This document shows, piece after piece, positions 7,835-17,181 of a stretch of DNA of 64,000 nucleotides; the stretch's first letter is position 1; every line of letters begins with the position of its first letter. A program made the translations under genes and the position numbers. The DNA is from Draconibacterium aestuarii (lineage in GTDB: Bacteria; Bacteroidota; Bacteroidia; Bacteroidales; Prolixibacteraceae): contig JAPOHD010000064.1 of assembly GCA_026671195.1 (NCBI GenBank), positions 1 through 64,000 on the forward strand, in the 5' to 3' direction. The notes beneath the pieces are model-generated. The model ran no database searches, had not been told where the DNA came from, and worked only from the letters and a program-made list of their open reading frames with translations.

Positions 7835-8125
7835 TTACAATGCTTTAAACCAATCTTGAAATAGTTTTCCTACCCAGGGTATTTCTTTCATCTCACCATT
7901 AATTGCACCTAACAAACTGATAATCCAGAATACTAAAGTTATTATCCATCCAAAGATGTTAATCACCGGAATAAAAGTGATCACAATTGAAAATAAAAAC
8001 AAGCCAAGTAGCTGGCGAATATAAAAACTTGTGATTTCATCTTTTTCACTTGAATTGAGAATCAGTGCAATTACCCAGCCAATCCAGTAAATGTGTGCAA
8101 CAATTGCTTTTGTTTTTCCATCCAT
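7835..8125 (-). CDS. DUF4870-like small membrane protein
   Basis: This 96-residue protein has three hydrophobic segments (residues about 8-24, 33-52 and 54-76) with short loops. It opens MDGKTKAIVAHIYWIGWVIA and the middle carries YIRQLLGLFLFSI, which resembles the DUF4870/Tic20-like family of small integral membrane proteins. No function is known. It stands between the ECF sigma operon and the sulfatase operon, on the same strand as the sulfatases but 73 nt downstream of them. Confidence 0.65.
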   Translation of the reverse strand: MDGKTKAIVAHIYWIGWVIALILNSSEKDEITSFYIRQLLGLFLFSIVITFIPVINIFGWIITLVFWIISLLGAINGEMKEIPWVGKLFQDWFKAL

Positions 8126-8198
8126 ATTATTTGCGTTTTTAAGTTTGTTCGAATTTACGCATTTAATCAGGTAACCAACAAAACTTTCAATGCGTTTT

Positions 8199-9737
8199 TT
8201 AATCTCCCAATTGTTTTATCCTGAATCTTTCAAGTTCGGCCGGAATGTGTTCCTGCTCAAATATCTTCTGTATTTTTTCCACCACTTCCGGGTGTTCCTC
8301 TGCAATATTATTCAACTCCTGCACATCCTCTTCAAGATTATAAAGTTCAATCTTCAGGTTTCCTTTAAAGATATTTTTTCTTATTCCTTTCCATTTTCCC
8401 ATTCGAACAGCTTGCTGTCCACCATACGAAGGAAATTCCCAATACAGAAATTCATGTTTTTCCTGTTCTTTTCCAAGTAAAGCCGGGAGAAAACTTTTAC
8501 CATCCACATCGACTGGAGCTTCAATACCAGCAATCTCACATGCGGTAGGTAATACATCGTAAAATGCCGAAATATGGTTCGTTTCGGTACCAGGCCTTAT
8601 ATTGCCGGGCCACTGGGCTATCATCGGCACCCGAATACCTCCTTCATGAACATCGCCTTTCCCCCATCCTTGCTCACTTTTAAATGGTTTTGCACTATCA
8701 AACCAAGGAGAATCTGTTCCTCCGTTATAAGTAGGCCCATTATCACTTGTAAACATGATGATCGTATTATCATACAATCCAAGTTCTTTTAATGTTGTCA
8801 CAATTTCACCCACTTGTTCATCCATGTATGAAACCATGGCTGCATAAGCCGCATGCGGGTAACGGTGAGGAAAGTAACCTTTATTTCCAAGGTAGGGTTC
8901 CTCGTCTCCAAATTTTTCGAGATAATAATCGATCCAGCGCTTTGGTGCCTGCAATGGCGCATGTGGAATAGGATTCGCATAATACATAAAAAAAGGCTTG
9001 TCCTTATTTTCTTTGATAAAATTAATCACCTCTTTCTGCATTAACTCTGCCGAATAATCGTTCAGCCAAAAATCGGCATATGACTCCTCTGCATATTTAT
9101 CGGCACCTTCCGGTATTTTAGTACCAGGTGGAACCAAACGGTTATTCAACAACACTTTTGTTGTATCCTTCCACAAATGAAACGGGAAAAAAGTATGTGC
9201 TTGCCGTTGACAATTGTATCCGTAAAAGAAATCGAAGCCTTGTTTATTTGGAATTCCTTCTGTTAACGGCGCACCCAAACCCCACTTCCCAACAATACCG
9301 GTTTTATAACCGGCCTGCTGAAGCATTCTTCCAATGGTTTTCGTTCCGGTTTTTAATGGTCTTTGGCCTTCCAGGTTCGGATCCTCTGACATGGCTTTAA
9401 AATCCCACACATTTCCACGTTCTCTCCACTCGTCGTTACCACGAATTTGTGCATGCCCCATGTGTTTTCCAGTTAACAATACGCATCTGGAAGGCGCGCA
9501 AACAGGAGCCCCGGCATAATGCTGTGTAAACCGAATGCCATTTTCTGCCAGCCGGTCAATATTTGGAGTTTCAATTTTCTCCTGACCATAACATCCCAAC
9601 TCTGCATAACCAAGATCATCGGCTAGAATGTAGATAATATTTGGTTTTTGTTGTTCATGTTTCTTCTGAATCTTTTTGCAACCACCGGCAAAAATAATTA
9701 CGGACAAGAGCACAGACAGAGTGAGCAAATTTTTCAT
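8199..9737 (-). CDS. Sulfatase 1, family S1 lipoprotein
   Basis: This 512-residue type I sulfatase hydrolyses sulfate esters with a formylglycine formed from Cys80 in the motif VCAPSRCVLLTGK. Metal site residues are seen in IIYILADDLGYAE (Asp40-Asp41) and, near residue 330, in FTSDNGP. Other typical motifs are GKWGLG and GIRVPMIAQWPG. The SPII signal ends FAGGC (Cys20), so it is probably exported and lipid-anchored. The overall pattern resembles arylsulfatases of the S1_16 type; the subfamily is not certain. It is the last gene of the operon. The maturase (anSME) that makes formylglycine is not in this window. Confidence 0.93.
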   Translation of the reverse strand: MKNLLTLSVLLSVIIFAGGCKKIQKKHEQQKPNIIYILADDLGYAELGCYGQEKIETPNIDRLAENGIRFTQHYAGAPVCAPSRCVLLTGKHMGHAQIRGNDEWRERGNVWDFKAMSEDPNLEGQRPLKTGTKTIGRMLQQAGYKTGIVGKWGLGAPLTEGIPNKQGFDFFYGYNCQRQAHTFFPFHLWKDTTKVLLNNRLVPPGTKIPEGADKYAEESYADFWLNDYSAELMQKEVINFIKENKDKPFFMYYANPIPHAPLQAPKRWIDYYLEKFGDEEPYLGNKGYFPHRYPHAAYAAMVSYMDEQVGEIVTTLKELGLYDNTIIMFTSDNGPTYNGGTDSPWFDSAKPFKSEQGWGKGDVHEGGIRVPMIAQWPGNIRPGTETNHISAFYDVLPTACEIAGIEAPVDVDGKSFLPALLGKEQEKHEFLYWEFPSYGGQQAVRMGKWKGIRKNIFKGNLKIELYNLEEDVQELNNIAEEHPEVVEKIQKIFEQEHIPAELERFRIKQLGD

Positions 9738-9767
9738 AATTCCAGGTATTTTGATTGGTTATTTTAG

Positions 9768-11354
9768 TTAGTACTGAATATTTTTCTTTTTCAAAAACCG
9801 CTCCAGATTTTCCTTATCCAACTCATCGCTATCACCATATTTTTCTCTTACTTCGATGAACTTTTTATGCATTTCTTTTTGAATATCAATATATGCCGGA
9901 TCATTATACAGATTGTTCATTTCCGTAGGATCTTCTTGAAGGTCGTATAGTTCCCAGGTATCTGAGTCGTAATAGAAATGAATTAATTTATAGCGATCGG
10001 TGCGGATACCATTATGACGTTGCACGTTATGCTCGCCCGGATATTCGTAATACGTGTAATAAATAGCGTCGCGCCAGTCCTCCGTTTCTCCACTGACCAC
10101 TTTTCGGAACGATTCGCCCTGAATATCTTCAGGAATCGGGGTATTTGCATAATCGAGGAAGGTTGGTGCAAAATCGAGATTTTGAATGAGTTCATCAACC
10201 ACAGTTCCCGGTTTAATTTCTTTTGGATAACGCATTAATATTGGGGTACGGAATGATTCCTCGTACATAAAACGTTTGTCGAACCAACCATGTTCGCCCA
10301 AATAAAACCCCTGGTCCGAAGTATAAACAACGATAGTATTCTCCGCTAAACCGGCTTCATCTAGGTAATCGAGCACTTCGCCTACCCCATCGTCAACCGA
10401 CTGTATGGTGGCAAGATAATCGCGCATGTAGCGGTTAAATTTCCACAAAGCCAAATCTTTGCCTTTCGGCTTTAAGCTCTTAAACTCTTCGATAAGTGGC
10501 TTATAATGGGCATCCCAGGCTGCACGCTGTTCATCATTCATTCTATTGTACATATTTTGAGCAGCCCCCCTGTATTTGCCTTCAATTTCTCCCTCTTCAT
10601 CCAACATTTTCAAATCATAAACCAGGTCCATGTGTTCAAATATCCCCATTTCGTGCTCTGCTGCGACCGGTCGGTTTTCGTACTCATCAAAAAAGTTAGC
10701 CGGAGGGGTGAAGGTTGTATCATCAAACAGATCGAGGTATTTCTTTTCAGGCATCCAGGTTCTGTGCGGAGCTTTCTGATGATAGAGCATAAGAAAAGGT
10801 TTATCCTGCTGCCGTTTATTTTTTAACCAGTCCAGGGCAATGTCGGTTGTAATTTGAGTACAATATCCTTCGTAGCGTTTTTTCTCCCCGTTTTCAATAA
10901 AATCGGGATTATAATATTGCCCCTGCCCCGGCAAAACATTCGAATAATCGAAACCCTGCGGCAGACCATCAATATGAATTTTGCCGATCATTGCTGTTTG
11001 GTATCCTGCTTTCTGAAGTTGCTTGGCAAAATTATCCTGGTTCCAATCAAACTCCTGAAGATTGTCAACTTTCCCGTTTACGAAGCTGTGCTTTCCGGTT
11101 AACATTACAGCCCGGCTGGGTGCACAAATTGAATTTGTTACATAACCATGGGTAAAGACAGCACCCTCATCCGCAATTCTATCGATGTTTGGCGTTTTAT
11201 TTAAACCATGTCCGTAGGCACTAATTGCCTGATAGGCATGGTCGTCGCTCATGATAAAAACAATGTTGGGCTGTTTGGCTTCCTCGCCTTGTTTCACGCA
11301 ACCAACTACAGTGAGCAATATTCCAAACAACAGCGATATTCTACTCTTCTTCAT
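9768..11354 (-). CDS. Sulfatase 2, N-acetylglucosamine-6-sulfatase-like lipoprotein
   Basis: This 528-residue sulfatase has the formylglycine Cys77 in SICAPSRAVMLTGK and the metal ligands in MSDDHAYQA and YTSDQGFYLGEHGWFDK. The phrases YVTNSIC, VLPGQGQYYNP and APHRTW, and the C-terminal WELYDLQEDPTEMNNLY, resemble proteins called mucin-desulfating or GlcNAc-6-O-sulfatases (S1_11-like). SPII signal TVVGC (Cys19). It closely resembles sulfatase 3 in design, so the two are probably old paralogues with different specificities. Spacing to the next gene is 30 nt. Confidence 0.9.
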   Translation of the reverse strand: MKKSRISLLFGILLTVVGCVKQGEEAKQPNIVFIMSDDHAYQAISAYGHGLNKTPNIDRIADEGAVFTHGYVTNSICAPSRAVMLTGKHSFVNGKVDNLQEFDWNQDNFAKQLQKAGYQTAMIGKIHIDGLPQGFDYSNVLPGQGQYYNPDFIENGEKKRYEGYCTQITTDIALDWLKNKRQQDKPFLMLYHQKAPHRTWMPEKKYLDLFDDTTFTPPANFFDEYENRPVAAEHEMGIFEHMDLVYDLKMLDEEGEIEGKYRGAAQNMYNRMNDEQRAAWDAHYKPLIEEFKSLKPKGKDLALWKFNRYMRDYLATIQSVDDGVGEVLDYLDEAGLAENTIVVYTSDQGFYLGEHGWFDKRFMYEESFRTPILMRYPKEIKPGTVVDELIQNLDFAPTFLDYANTPIPEDIQGESFRKVVSGETEDWRDAIYYTYYEYPGEHNVQRHNGIRTDRYKLIHFYYDSDTWELYDLQEDPTEMNNLYNDPAYIDIQKEMHKKFIEVREKYGDSDELDKENLERFLKKKNIQY

Positions 11355-11413
11355 TTTATAATGTATTTTTCTTTTGGTAATTTTTGGGCACTTCTCTTTA
11401 CAAGAACAGTTTA

Positions 11414-12967
11414 CTATTTATTCCAATCAGATTGCATAATTTCGCTCATCACCGGGAAAGATTCATCTGTGTCGCCAACTTCTTTCCTAAGCTGTATGAG
11501 TTCCTTTTTCATTTCTCTTATAATTTCTGCGTAACCGGGATCGTTATAGGCGTTATGATTTTCATGCGGATCTTTCTGAAGATCGTAAAATTCCCATGTC
11601 GGTTTTGTAATTTCTTGCTGGGCTCCGGACATCTCCAGTGGTTGACCATAAAAAAACGCCAACTTATACCGTTCATTTCGAATGCCAAAATGTCCGGGAC
11701 GATCTACAAGATGCAGCCAGTAACGATAATACATCGATTTGCGCCAGTTTTCAGGAGTCTCACCTTTCAGGTTGTTTCTGAAACTTCTTCCTTCAATAAA
11801 ATCGGGCTTTTCAACATTTGCATAATCAGCCAGTAAAGCCGCAAAATCAATATTCAGAATTATATCATCCATACGTTTGCCTCCATTAAATTCTTTCGGA
11901 TAACGAATTACAAAAGGCATTCGTAACGATTCCTCGTAAATCAACCGTTTATCGAAGAAACCGTGTTCTCCCAAAAAGTAGCCCTGATCGGCCGTATAGA
12001 TAACAACCGTATTGTCAGCAATTCCCTCCTCTTCAAGAAAATCAAGCAATTTGCCAATGTTGTCATCAATAGCAGCACCGCTACGAATAAAATCTTTTAC
12101 CAGTTTTTGATACGTCTTTTTACGTTGTTCCTTAGCATCCAAACCATCAACAGAGAATGGTAATTCAGGATACTCAGCCCAGTAGTTGGGATTTCGGGTA
12201 TTCTCGAGATAGCGGTCACGAAGATTTTCCAATACTTGTCCTTTAAAAGTTCGGCCTGTGGTTTCAGGACCGGAATCGTAAAGACTCTCAGGTTCCGGTA
12301 TCTCAACACCATCCAAGAGATTTTTATAGCGATCGGGAAAATCAAAAGGTTCATGTGTTGCCTTAAAATGACACATCATCATAAACGGTTTGGTTTTGTC
12401 CCTGTTTTTCATCCATTCGATGCTCAAATCAGCAATCACATCGGTTGAAAATCCTTCATACTCTTTTCCTCCGCCATATCCGTCTTTCCAGTTATCCTTT
12501 GTTTTTAATATCGGATTCCAGTATCTTCCCTGTCCAGGCAATACGTTAAAGTAGTCGAATCCGGCCGGTTGTTTCTTCAGGTGCCATTTGCCGACAATGG
12601 CTGTTTGGTAGCCATTACTTTGTAAAACTTTTGCAATATTCATACTGTCAGGATACAAAGCATCGGCAAGCGTATAAACCCCATTGTGATGACTGTACTG
12701 TCCGGTTAAAATAGCTGCCCGGCTTGGTGTACAAATCGAGTTGGTGCAAAAGCAATTATCCAACACTATCCCTTCCTCGGCCAAACGACTAATGTTAGGT
12801 GTGTGTACCACATCTTTCAGAATACCCCCGTAAATTCCCCAGGCCTGCGAAGTATGGTCATCGCTTAAAATAAAAAGGATGTTGGGTTTTTCAGCTGGTT
12901 TTTCTGTTACTGAACAAGCAGTAAAAACACCACAAAAAACAACGATTAAAGCAAATACTGTCTTCAT
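11414..12967 (-). CDS. Sulfatase 3, S1_11-like lipoprotein
   Basis: This 517-residue sulfatase has the formylglycine Cys79 in SICTPSRAAILTGQ. The metal-binding parts are ILSDDHTSQAW and YTADQGYFLGEHGFFDK. VLPGQGRYWNP and CHFKATHEP match the same regions in sulfatase 2, again pointing to the S1_11-like group. SPII signal VFTAC (Cys18). It differs from sulfatase 2 in the insert around residues 200-290, where substrate loops usually lie. It follows sulfatase 4 by 22 nt and precedes sulfatase 2 by 59 nt, so it is inside the same transcript. Confidence 0.9.
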   Translation of the reverse strand: MKTVFALIVVFCGVFTACSVTEKPAEKPNILFILSDDHTSQAWGIYGGILKDVVHTPNISRLAEEGIVLDNCFCTNSICTPSRAAILTGQYSHHNGVYTLADALYPDSMNIAKVLQSNGYQTAIVGKWHLKKQPAGFDYFNVLPGQGRYWNPILKTKDNWKDGYGGGKEYEGFSTDVIADLSIEWMKNRDKTKPFMMMCHFKATHEPFDFPDRYKNLLDGVEIPEPESLYDSGPETTGRTFKGQVLENLRDRYLENTRNPNYWAEYPELPFSVDGLDAKEQRKKTYQKLVKDFIRSGAAIDDNIGKLLDFLEEEGIADNTVVIYTADQGYFLGEHGFFDKRLIYEESLRMPFVIRYPKEFNGGKRMDDIILNIDFAALLADYANVEKPDFIEGRSFRNNLKGETPENWRKSMYYRYWLHLVDRPGHFGIRNERYKLAFFYGQPLEMSGAQQEITKPTWEFYDLQKDPHENHNAYNDPGYAEIIREMKKELIQLRKEVGDTDESFPVMSEIMQSDWNK

Positions 12968-12989
12968 GTTTTATATTTCAACTATTTAT

Positions 12990-14417
12990 TTAAAAATCTT
13001 CTCCCTTTTCTGACCGTTTGCAAGACTCTACCCATGCCAGCAGATCATCTCTCATTTTATTGGCCAGTACTTCATTCTCTTCAATAATATTATTCTGCTC
13101 TCCCGGATCATTCAGCAAATTATATAATTCGAAAGTTTCACCGTTGTCGGTACTAATCAATTTGTGGTCTTGCGTTACCCACGACAATCTTTGCAGGTAA
13201 TGGAATCCCATTGGCGATTCGCGTGTTTCAGCATTTCCGGTTAAAACTTCGGTCAGGCTGATTCCATCGATTGGCCTTTCTTCGGGGAAATCCAGATTTA
13301 ACAAGTCAACAATTGTTGGTAAATAATCGCTGGTAAAACAAGGGAAATCGGTGTTTTGCCCAGCTTCGATTCCCTTTGGCCAAACACAAAATGCCGGCAC
13401 ACGAACTCCGCCTTCGTACAAGTCGCGCTTACGCCCACGATACTGACCGGCACTTCCGGGTGTACCCACCTCCGGACCGTTGTCGCTGCAAAACCAAATC
13501 ATGGTGTTTTCTGCTTCACCCAACTCTTCCAGCTTTTTCCACAAACGCCCCATTTGTTTGTCCATTGCCGAAATGGTACCGTAATAAAGTTGTTCTTCAT
13601 ACGAATACTGACTGTATTCTTCCATCATTTTTTGGTTGGCAACCACCGGCAAATGTGGTGTATGAATCCAAATCACCGACAAGAAAGGTTTCTCCTTTTT
13701 TACTGATTTTACAATAAAAGGAATAGCTCTGTCAAGAATTAATTTAGTATCATCTCCATCCAGGTTATCAGTTTCACTGGTTTCTTCACCTATCCAGTAA
13801 AATGTTCCAAATGGTTTTGCTGTGTTTTTATCTTCAACCGCTTTCCATCCATACCGCAAACTTTCTCCTTTTTCGGTATCGAAAGTCGCCGGTTTTAACA
13901 TTGGGTCGTAGGTTGGAACTTTCGATTCGGTAACAAACCAGTCATCGTAGCCATGCATCGACGGTATGCTGTAATGCGTTGAATCACCGGGGCGCCCGCG
14001 GTTTGCATCTTTTACTTTTGTTGTAAGTGTTCCCAAATGCCATTTCCCAAAATGTCCGGTTGTATATCCTTTTTGTTTTAGCAGTTCGGGCAAGGTAATT
14101 TCCTGTTCCTTTAAATGACCTGAATTTGCGTTGGGAATTCCCAAACGATACGGATTTCTTCCAGTCAAACAACTTCCCCGGGTTGGAGAGCACACTGCCG
14201 AAGCCGAATAAAAACGATTAAAAGTAATTCCTTTAGCTGCAAGCATATCCAGGTTTGGAGTTTTTATGATCTCGTTTCCATTAAACCCGGTGTCGCCCCA
14301 TCCCAAATCGTCGCACATAACGAGAATAATATTGGGAGTTTTGGTTTCTTTTTTATTCTTTTGGCAACCGCAAAAAAGCATAGTCGCAAAAAGCAGCAGG
14401 ATTAGGTTGAGTCTCAT
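12990..14417 (-). CDS. Sulfatase 4, CSPTR-type lipoprotein
   Basis: This 475-residue sulfatase has the formylglycine Cys76 in AVCSPTRGSCLTGR. CxPTR in place of CxPSR is a less common but accepted variant of the maturase recognition motif. Metal ligands lie in LVMCDDLGWGDTG and WFCSDNGPEVG. It also has GHFGKWHLGTLT and GGVRVPAFCVWP. The SPII signal ends LFCGC (Cys18). It belongs to a different branch from sulfatases 2 and 3. A spacer of 103 nt separates it from the glycosidase-like gene upstream, the longest gap in the operon. Confidence 0.9.
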   Translation of the reverse strand: MRLNLILLLFATMLFCGCQKNKKETKTPNIILVMCDDLGWGDTGFNGNEIIKTPNLDMLAAKGITFNRFYSASAVCSPTRGSCLTGRNPYRLGIPNANSGHLKEQEITLPELLKQKGYTTGHFGKWHLGTLTTKVKDANRGRPGDSTHYSIPSMHGYDDWFVTESKVPTYDPMLKPATFDTEKGESLRYGWKAVEDKNTAKPFGTFYWIGEETSETDNLDGDDTKLILDRAIPFIVKSVKKEKPFLSVIWIHTPHLPVVANQKMMEEYSQYSYEEQLYYGTISAMDKQMGRLWKKLEELGEAENTMIWFCSDNGPEVGTPGSAGQYRGRKRDLYEGGVRVPAFCVWPKGIEAGQNTDFPCFTSDYLPTIVDLLNLDFPEERPIDGISLTEVLTGNAETRESPMGFHYLQRLSWVTQDHKLISTDNGETFELYNLLNDPGEQNNIIEENEVLANKMRDDLLAWVESCKRSEKGEDF

Positions 14418-14520
14418 TATCGTAATTCTTTCAGATTTTTTAGTCGTTAAATATTTATTCCCATCCAGCGAATGGAAACCCTAAAATTAGCTTTTATGCA
14501 AGCTATTTTCCATAGAACCA

Positions 14521-15606
14521 CTATTCAATCTTTTTTAGTGGAATATGTACATTATAGGTTGGTTTTTCAAGCCCACCTTCTTCTGTAATTTCTCTGGCAG
14601 CACAAAACAGCACAGCAGGATTTCCATCTTTATCGAACCATATTTGAGGCCGCTCCAGATTTTGCAGTTTTGTGGTATCGCCATTTTCCCATATAATTTC
14701 GGTTTTCGAAATCATGATATTTTGCGAAGGTCCCCAATTTAAACCGTCTTCTGATTCGAACAAAGCCAGCGATTTAGCCCCGGTATAATGTTTATACATA
14801 TCTTTCACCACCGAATAATATTTCCCGTTCTGATACCAAAGAAATGGATCTTCGGCCGTTGCTTCGGTTAGTAAAGTTTCATCGGCAATTGTAAACGGCC
14901 CTGTTGGAGTTGGTGCAATTGCCAGGCAATGTATCGGATCAAATTTTCCCGATGTTTCTGCTCCGGGTTTTCGGGCCTTAAACATCATTAAGTAATTACC
15001 GTCGGGAGTTTGACAAACACTTGGATTTACCATATAACCATGGGCAGGTTTTCCTTCCTGATAATCAATCAATGGCTCCGGTAAAACTGCCCAGGGCCCG
15101 GCCGGATGATCAGCCACAGCCACTCCAATTCGCTGTGTGAAAATATGGTTCATCCAGTCGCTCAATCCCAGGTCTTCCTTGCGGTGCGAAATAAAATAGA
15201 GATAGTATTTATCGCCAAATTTTTTGATGTGTGGATTGTGCGCGGCCTCATCGTTCCAATGCCCTTTCCCAAATCCGGTTAGAATTGTTTTTTGCGGCGT
15301 ATAAGGACCGGTAGGTGAATTGGAAGTTGCATAAACAATATCTGAATGTTTTAGCCATCCTCTGAATCCGGTTTCAAAAGGCCACTGGGTATAAAACAAA
15401 TGACATACGCCATCTTCGGTTTGTACCATGCTTGCTCCCCATATATTATATGCCGAATCTTTTAGTACCGCATGCGACGGAACGGGTTGAATCATCTCCC
15501 CAAGATTAAGTGGTTCGCTTGATTTGCTTTCCGTTTTTTTCTTTTCCGTACATGACGAAAAAAAAACCGAAAGGAGCACTACAATTAAAATGCTGTGTTT
15601 TTTCAT
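14521..15606 (-). CDS. Five-bladed beta-propeller glycosidase-like lipoprotein
   Basis: This 361-residue protein has an SPII signal (VFFSSC, Cys19). The propeller repeats are typical of the GH43/GH32/GH62/GH117 superfamily: NIWGASMVQTEDG, SPTGPYTPQKT, AAHNPHIKKFGDKYYLYF, VNPSVCQTPDGNYLMMFKA and AEDPFLWYQNGKYY. It probably cuts a glycosidic bond in the same sulfated polysaccharide that the neighbouring sulfatases act on. I cannot assign a CAZy family; GH117-like or an unclassified propeller family are both possible. It lies between sulfatases 4 and 5, 35 nt after the latter. Confidence 0.75.
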   Translation of the reverse strand: MKKHSILIVVLLSVFFSSCTEKKKTESKSSEPLNLGEMIQPVPSHAVLKDSAYNIWGASMVQTEDGVCHLFYTQWPFETGFRGWLKHSDIVYATSNSPTGPYTPQKTILTGFGKGHWNDEAAHNPHIKKFGDKYYLYFISHRKEDLGLSDWMNHIFTQRIGVAVADHPAGPWAVLPEPLIDYQEGKPAHGYMVNPSVCQTPDGNYLMMFKARKPGAETSGKFDPIHCLAIAPTPTGPFTIADETLLTEATAEDPFLWYQNGKYYSVVKDMYKHYTGAKSLALFESEDGLNWGPSQNIMISKTEIIWENGDTTKLQNLERPQIWFDKDGNPAVLFCAAREITEEGGLEKPTYNVHIPLKKIE

Positions 15607-15641
15607 AGATTTATCAAATTCAGGAATACTACAACTAGTTC

Positions 15642-17180
15642 TTAATCAATCCCTTTATAAATATCGAGCCATTCTTTTACCCTCTCATTTTCTGTTCGCA
15701 CATCTTCAGGAAAATTCGGACTATACAAGAGGGTTTCTTCCCGCCGAACAAGCTTTCCATTCTTAACAAATCCTTCGCCTCTTTCGCTCAAATGATCTAC
15801 CATATTTCTGCGCCACTTTACAAGCGCTGACTTATTTTTCTCTGTTAAATTGGTCATTTCTCCCGGATCGTTTTTCAGATTAAAAAGCTGTTCTTCTCCG
15901 GTTCTGAAAAACCAGATGTATTTCCAGGTTCCATCAGTTAAGGCGCACCAGTAGTTTTCCTGACTATAACAGGTTGCATGTTCAATATCAATATACGGAC
16001 GCCAGTTTGCTTTCGGATTTCTTACCAGTTTTAATAAAGAAAGCCCATCCAGTTCTTCAGGTATTTCAGCACCGGCGGCATCCAAAAAAGTTGGAAGAAA
16101 GTCTCTCAGTTCTGTTGGATTTTCAAGTTTCGAACCTCTTTTCAGTTGTGCAGCCAGATTTTCCGGCCATTTTAATAGAAACGGAATATTTGATGATCCT
16201 TCATAAGCATAGGTTTTTCGCCAATGATGATGATCGCCCAGCATATCTCCGTGATCGGATGTAAAACAAATAATTGAGTTTTCATACATTCCCTTATCCT
16301 TCAGGGCCTGAACAATTGCCCCCACCATTTCGTCGATAAAAGTAATGTTGGCATAATAATGCCGCCGGCTTTCAACAGCATGTTCATTCCCAAAATCACC
16401 GAAGGCTGCACTTTTCCCACCATCAACACCATCTAAATAATGCGCCCACTCTCCTATTACCGGTTCAGGAATTTTGGCATCTTTATACATGTCCAGAAAA
16501 CGTTGGGGAGGATCGTATGGACTATGTGGACGAGCAAACGAAACTTTCAAAAACAGTGGCTTTTTCAGATCGTAGTTTTCAATTAATTCAACCGCAGTTT
16601 TTCCGGTCCAGTAGGTTGGATGAAGTTTTTCATCCAGTTGATAAACACCTGATCCATGATCGTTCCAGCCAATTCCTGTTTTATCCGGATCTTCTCCTGG
16701 TGCATTCAATTTAAACCAGTCGCGGTAATCGCTTAGGTAGCCATCTTGTTCCGCGCGCCCGCTCTCGTCGGTAAGTGTACCATTAAAACCGTGCAATGCT
16801 TTTTGTGGGAACCAATGCATTTTTCCAATGCCGAAAGTGTAATACCCGCCTTCGCGAAGCATTTGGGGCATTTCGTATTTATATTTTCGTGCCACTTTCC
16901 CGTAGCCCAGCATTCCGTGGTGCCACGGCGACATTCCGGTTAACAACCCGGCACGGGCGGGGGTGCAACTAGGAACAGCCGAATACCCATTTACAAAAGT
17001 TACTCCTTCAGCTGCAATTTTATCAATATTGGGAGAGATAACCGCCTCGTTTCCCATACAACCCAATGCATCGGCTCGCTGTTGATCGGTCATGATAAAA
17101 ATAATATTCGGTTGATTCTGACTGACGGAAACCATCGCTAACACAAGAAAAAATCCGATTGTAAAAAGCTTCTGTCTCAT
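15642..17180 (-). CDS. Sulfatase 5, CTPAR-type
   Basis: This 512-residue sulfatase has the formylglycine Cys72 in VPSCTPARAGLLTGM. Metal ligands are in FIMTDQQRADALGC and CFTSDHGDMLGDHH. The phrases SPWHHGMLGY and GKMHWFPQKALHG mark a branch different from the other four. It has a plain signal peptide (residues 1-21), not a lipobox, so unlike its neighbours it is probably soluble in the periplasm or secreted. Its start is 1 nt after the stop of the metallophosphoesterase gene, so the two are translationally coupled. Confidence 0.92.
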   Translation of the reverse strand: MRQKLFTIGFFLVLAMVSVSQNQPNIIFIMTDQQRADALGCMGNEAVISPNIDKIAAEGVTFVNGYSAVPSCTPARAGLLTGMSPWHHGMLGYGKVARKYKYEMPQMLREGGYYTFGIGKMHWFPQKALHGFNGTLTDESGRAEQDGYLSDYRDWFKLNAPGEDPDKTGIGWNDHGSGVYQLDEKLHPTYWTGKTAVELIENYDLKKPLFLKVSFARPHSPYDPPQRFLDMYKDAKIPEPVIGEWAHYLDGVDGGKSAAFGDFGNEHAVESRRHYYANITFIDEMVGAIVQALKDKGMYENSIICFTSDHGDMLGDHHHWRKTYAYEGSSNIPFLLKWPENLAAQLKRGSKLENPTELRDFLPTFLDAAGAEIPEELDGLSLLKLVRNPKANWRPYIDIEHATCYSQENYWCALTDGTWKYIWFFRTGEEQLFNLKNDPGEMTNLTEKNKSALVKWRRNMVDHLSERGEGFVKNGKLVRREETLLYSPNFPEDVRTENERVKEWLDIYKGID

Positions 17181-17181
17181 A

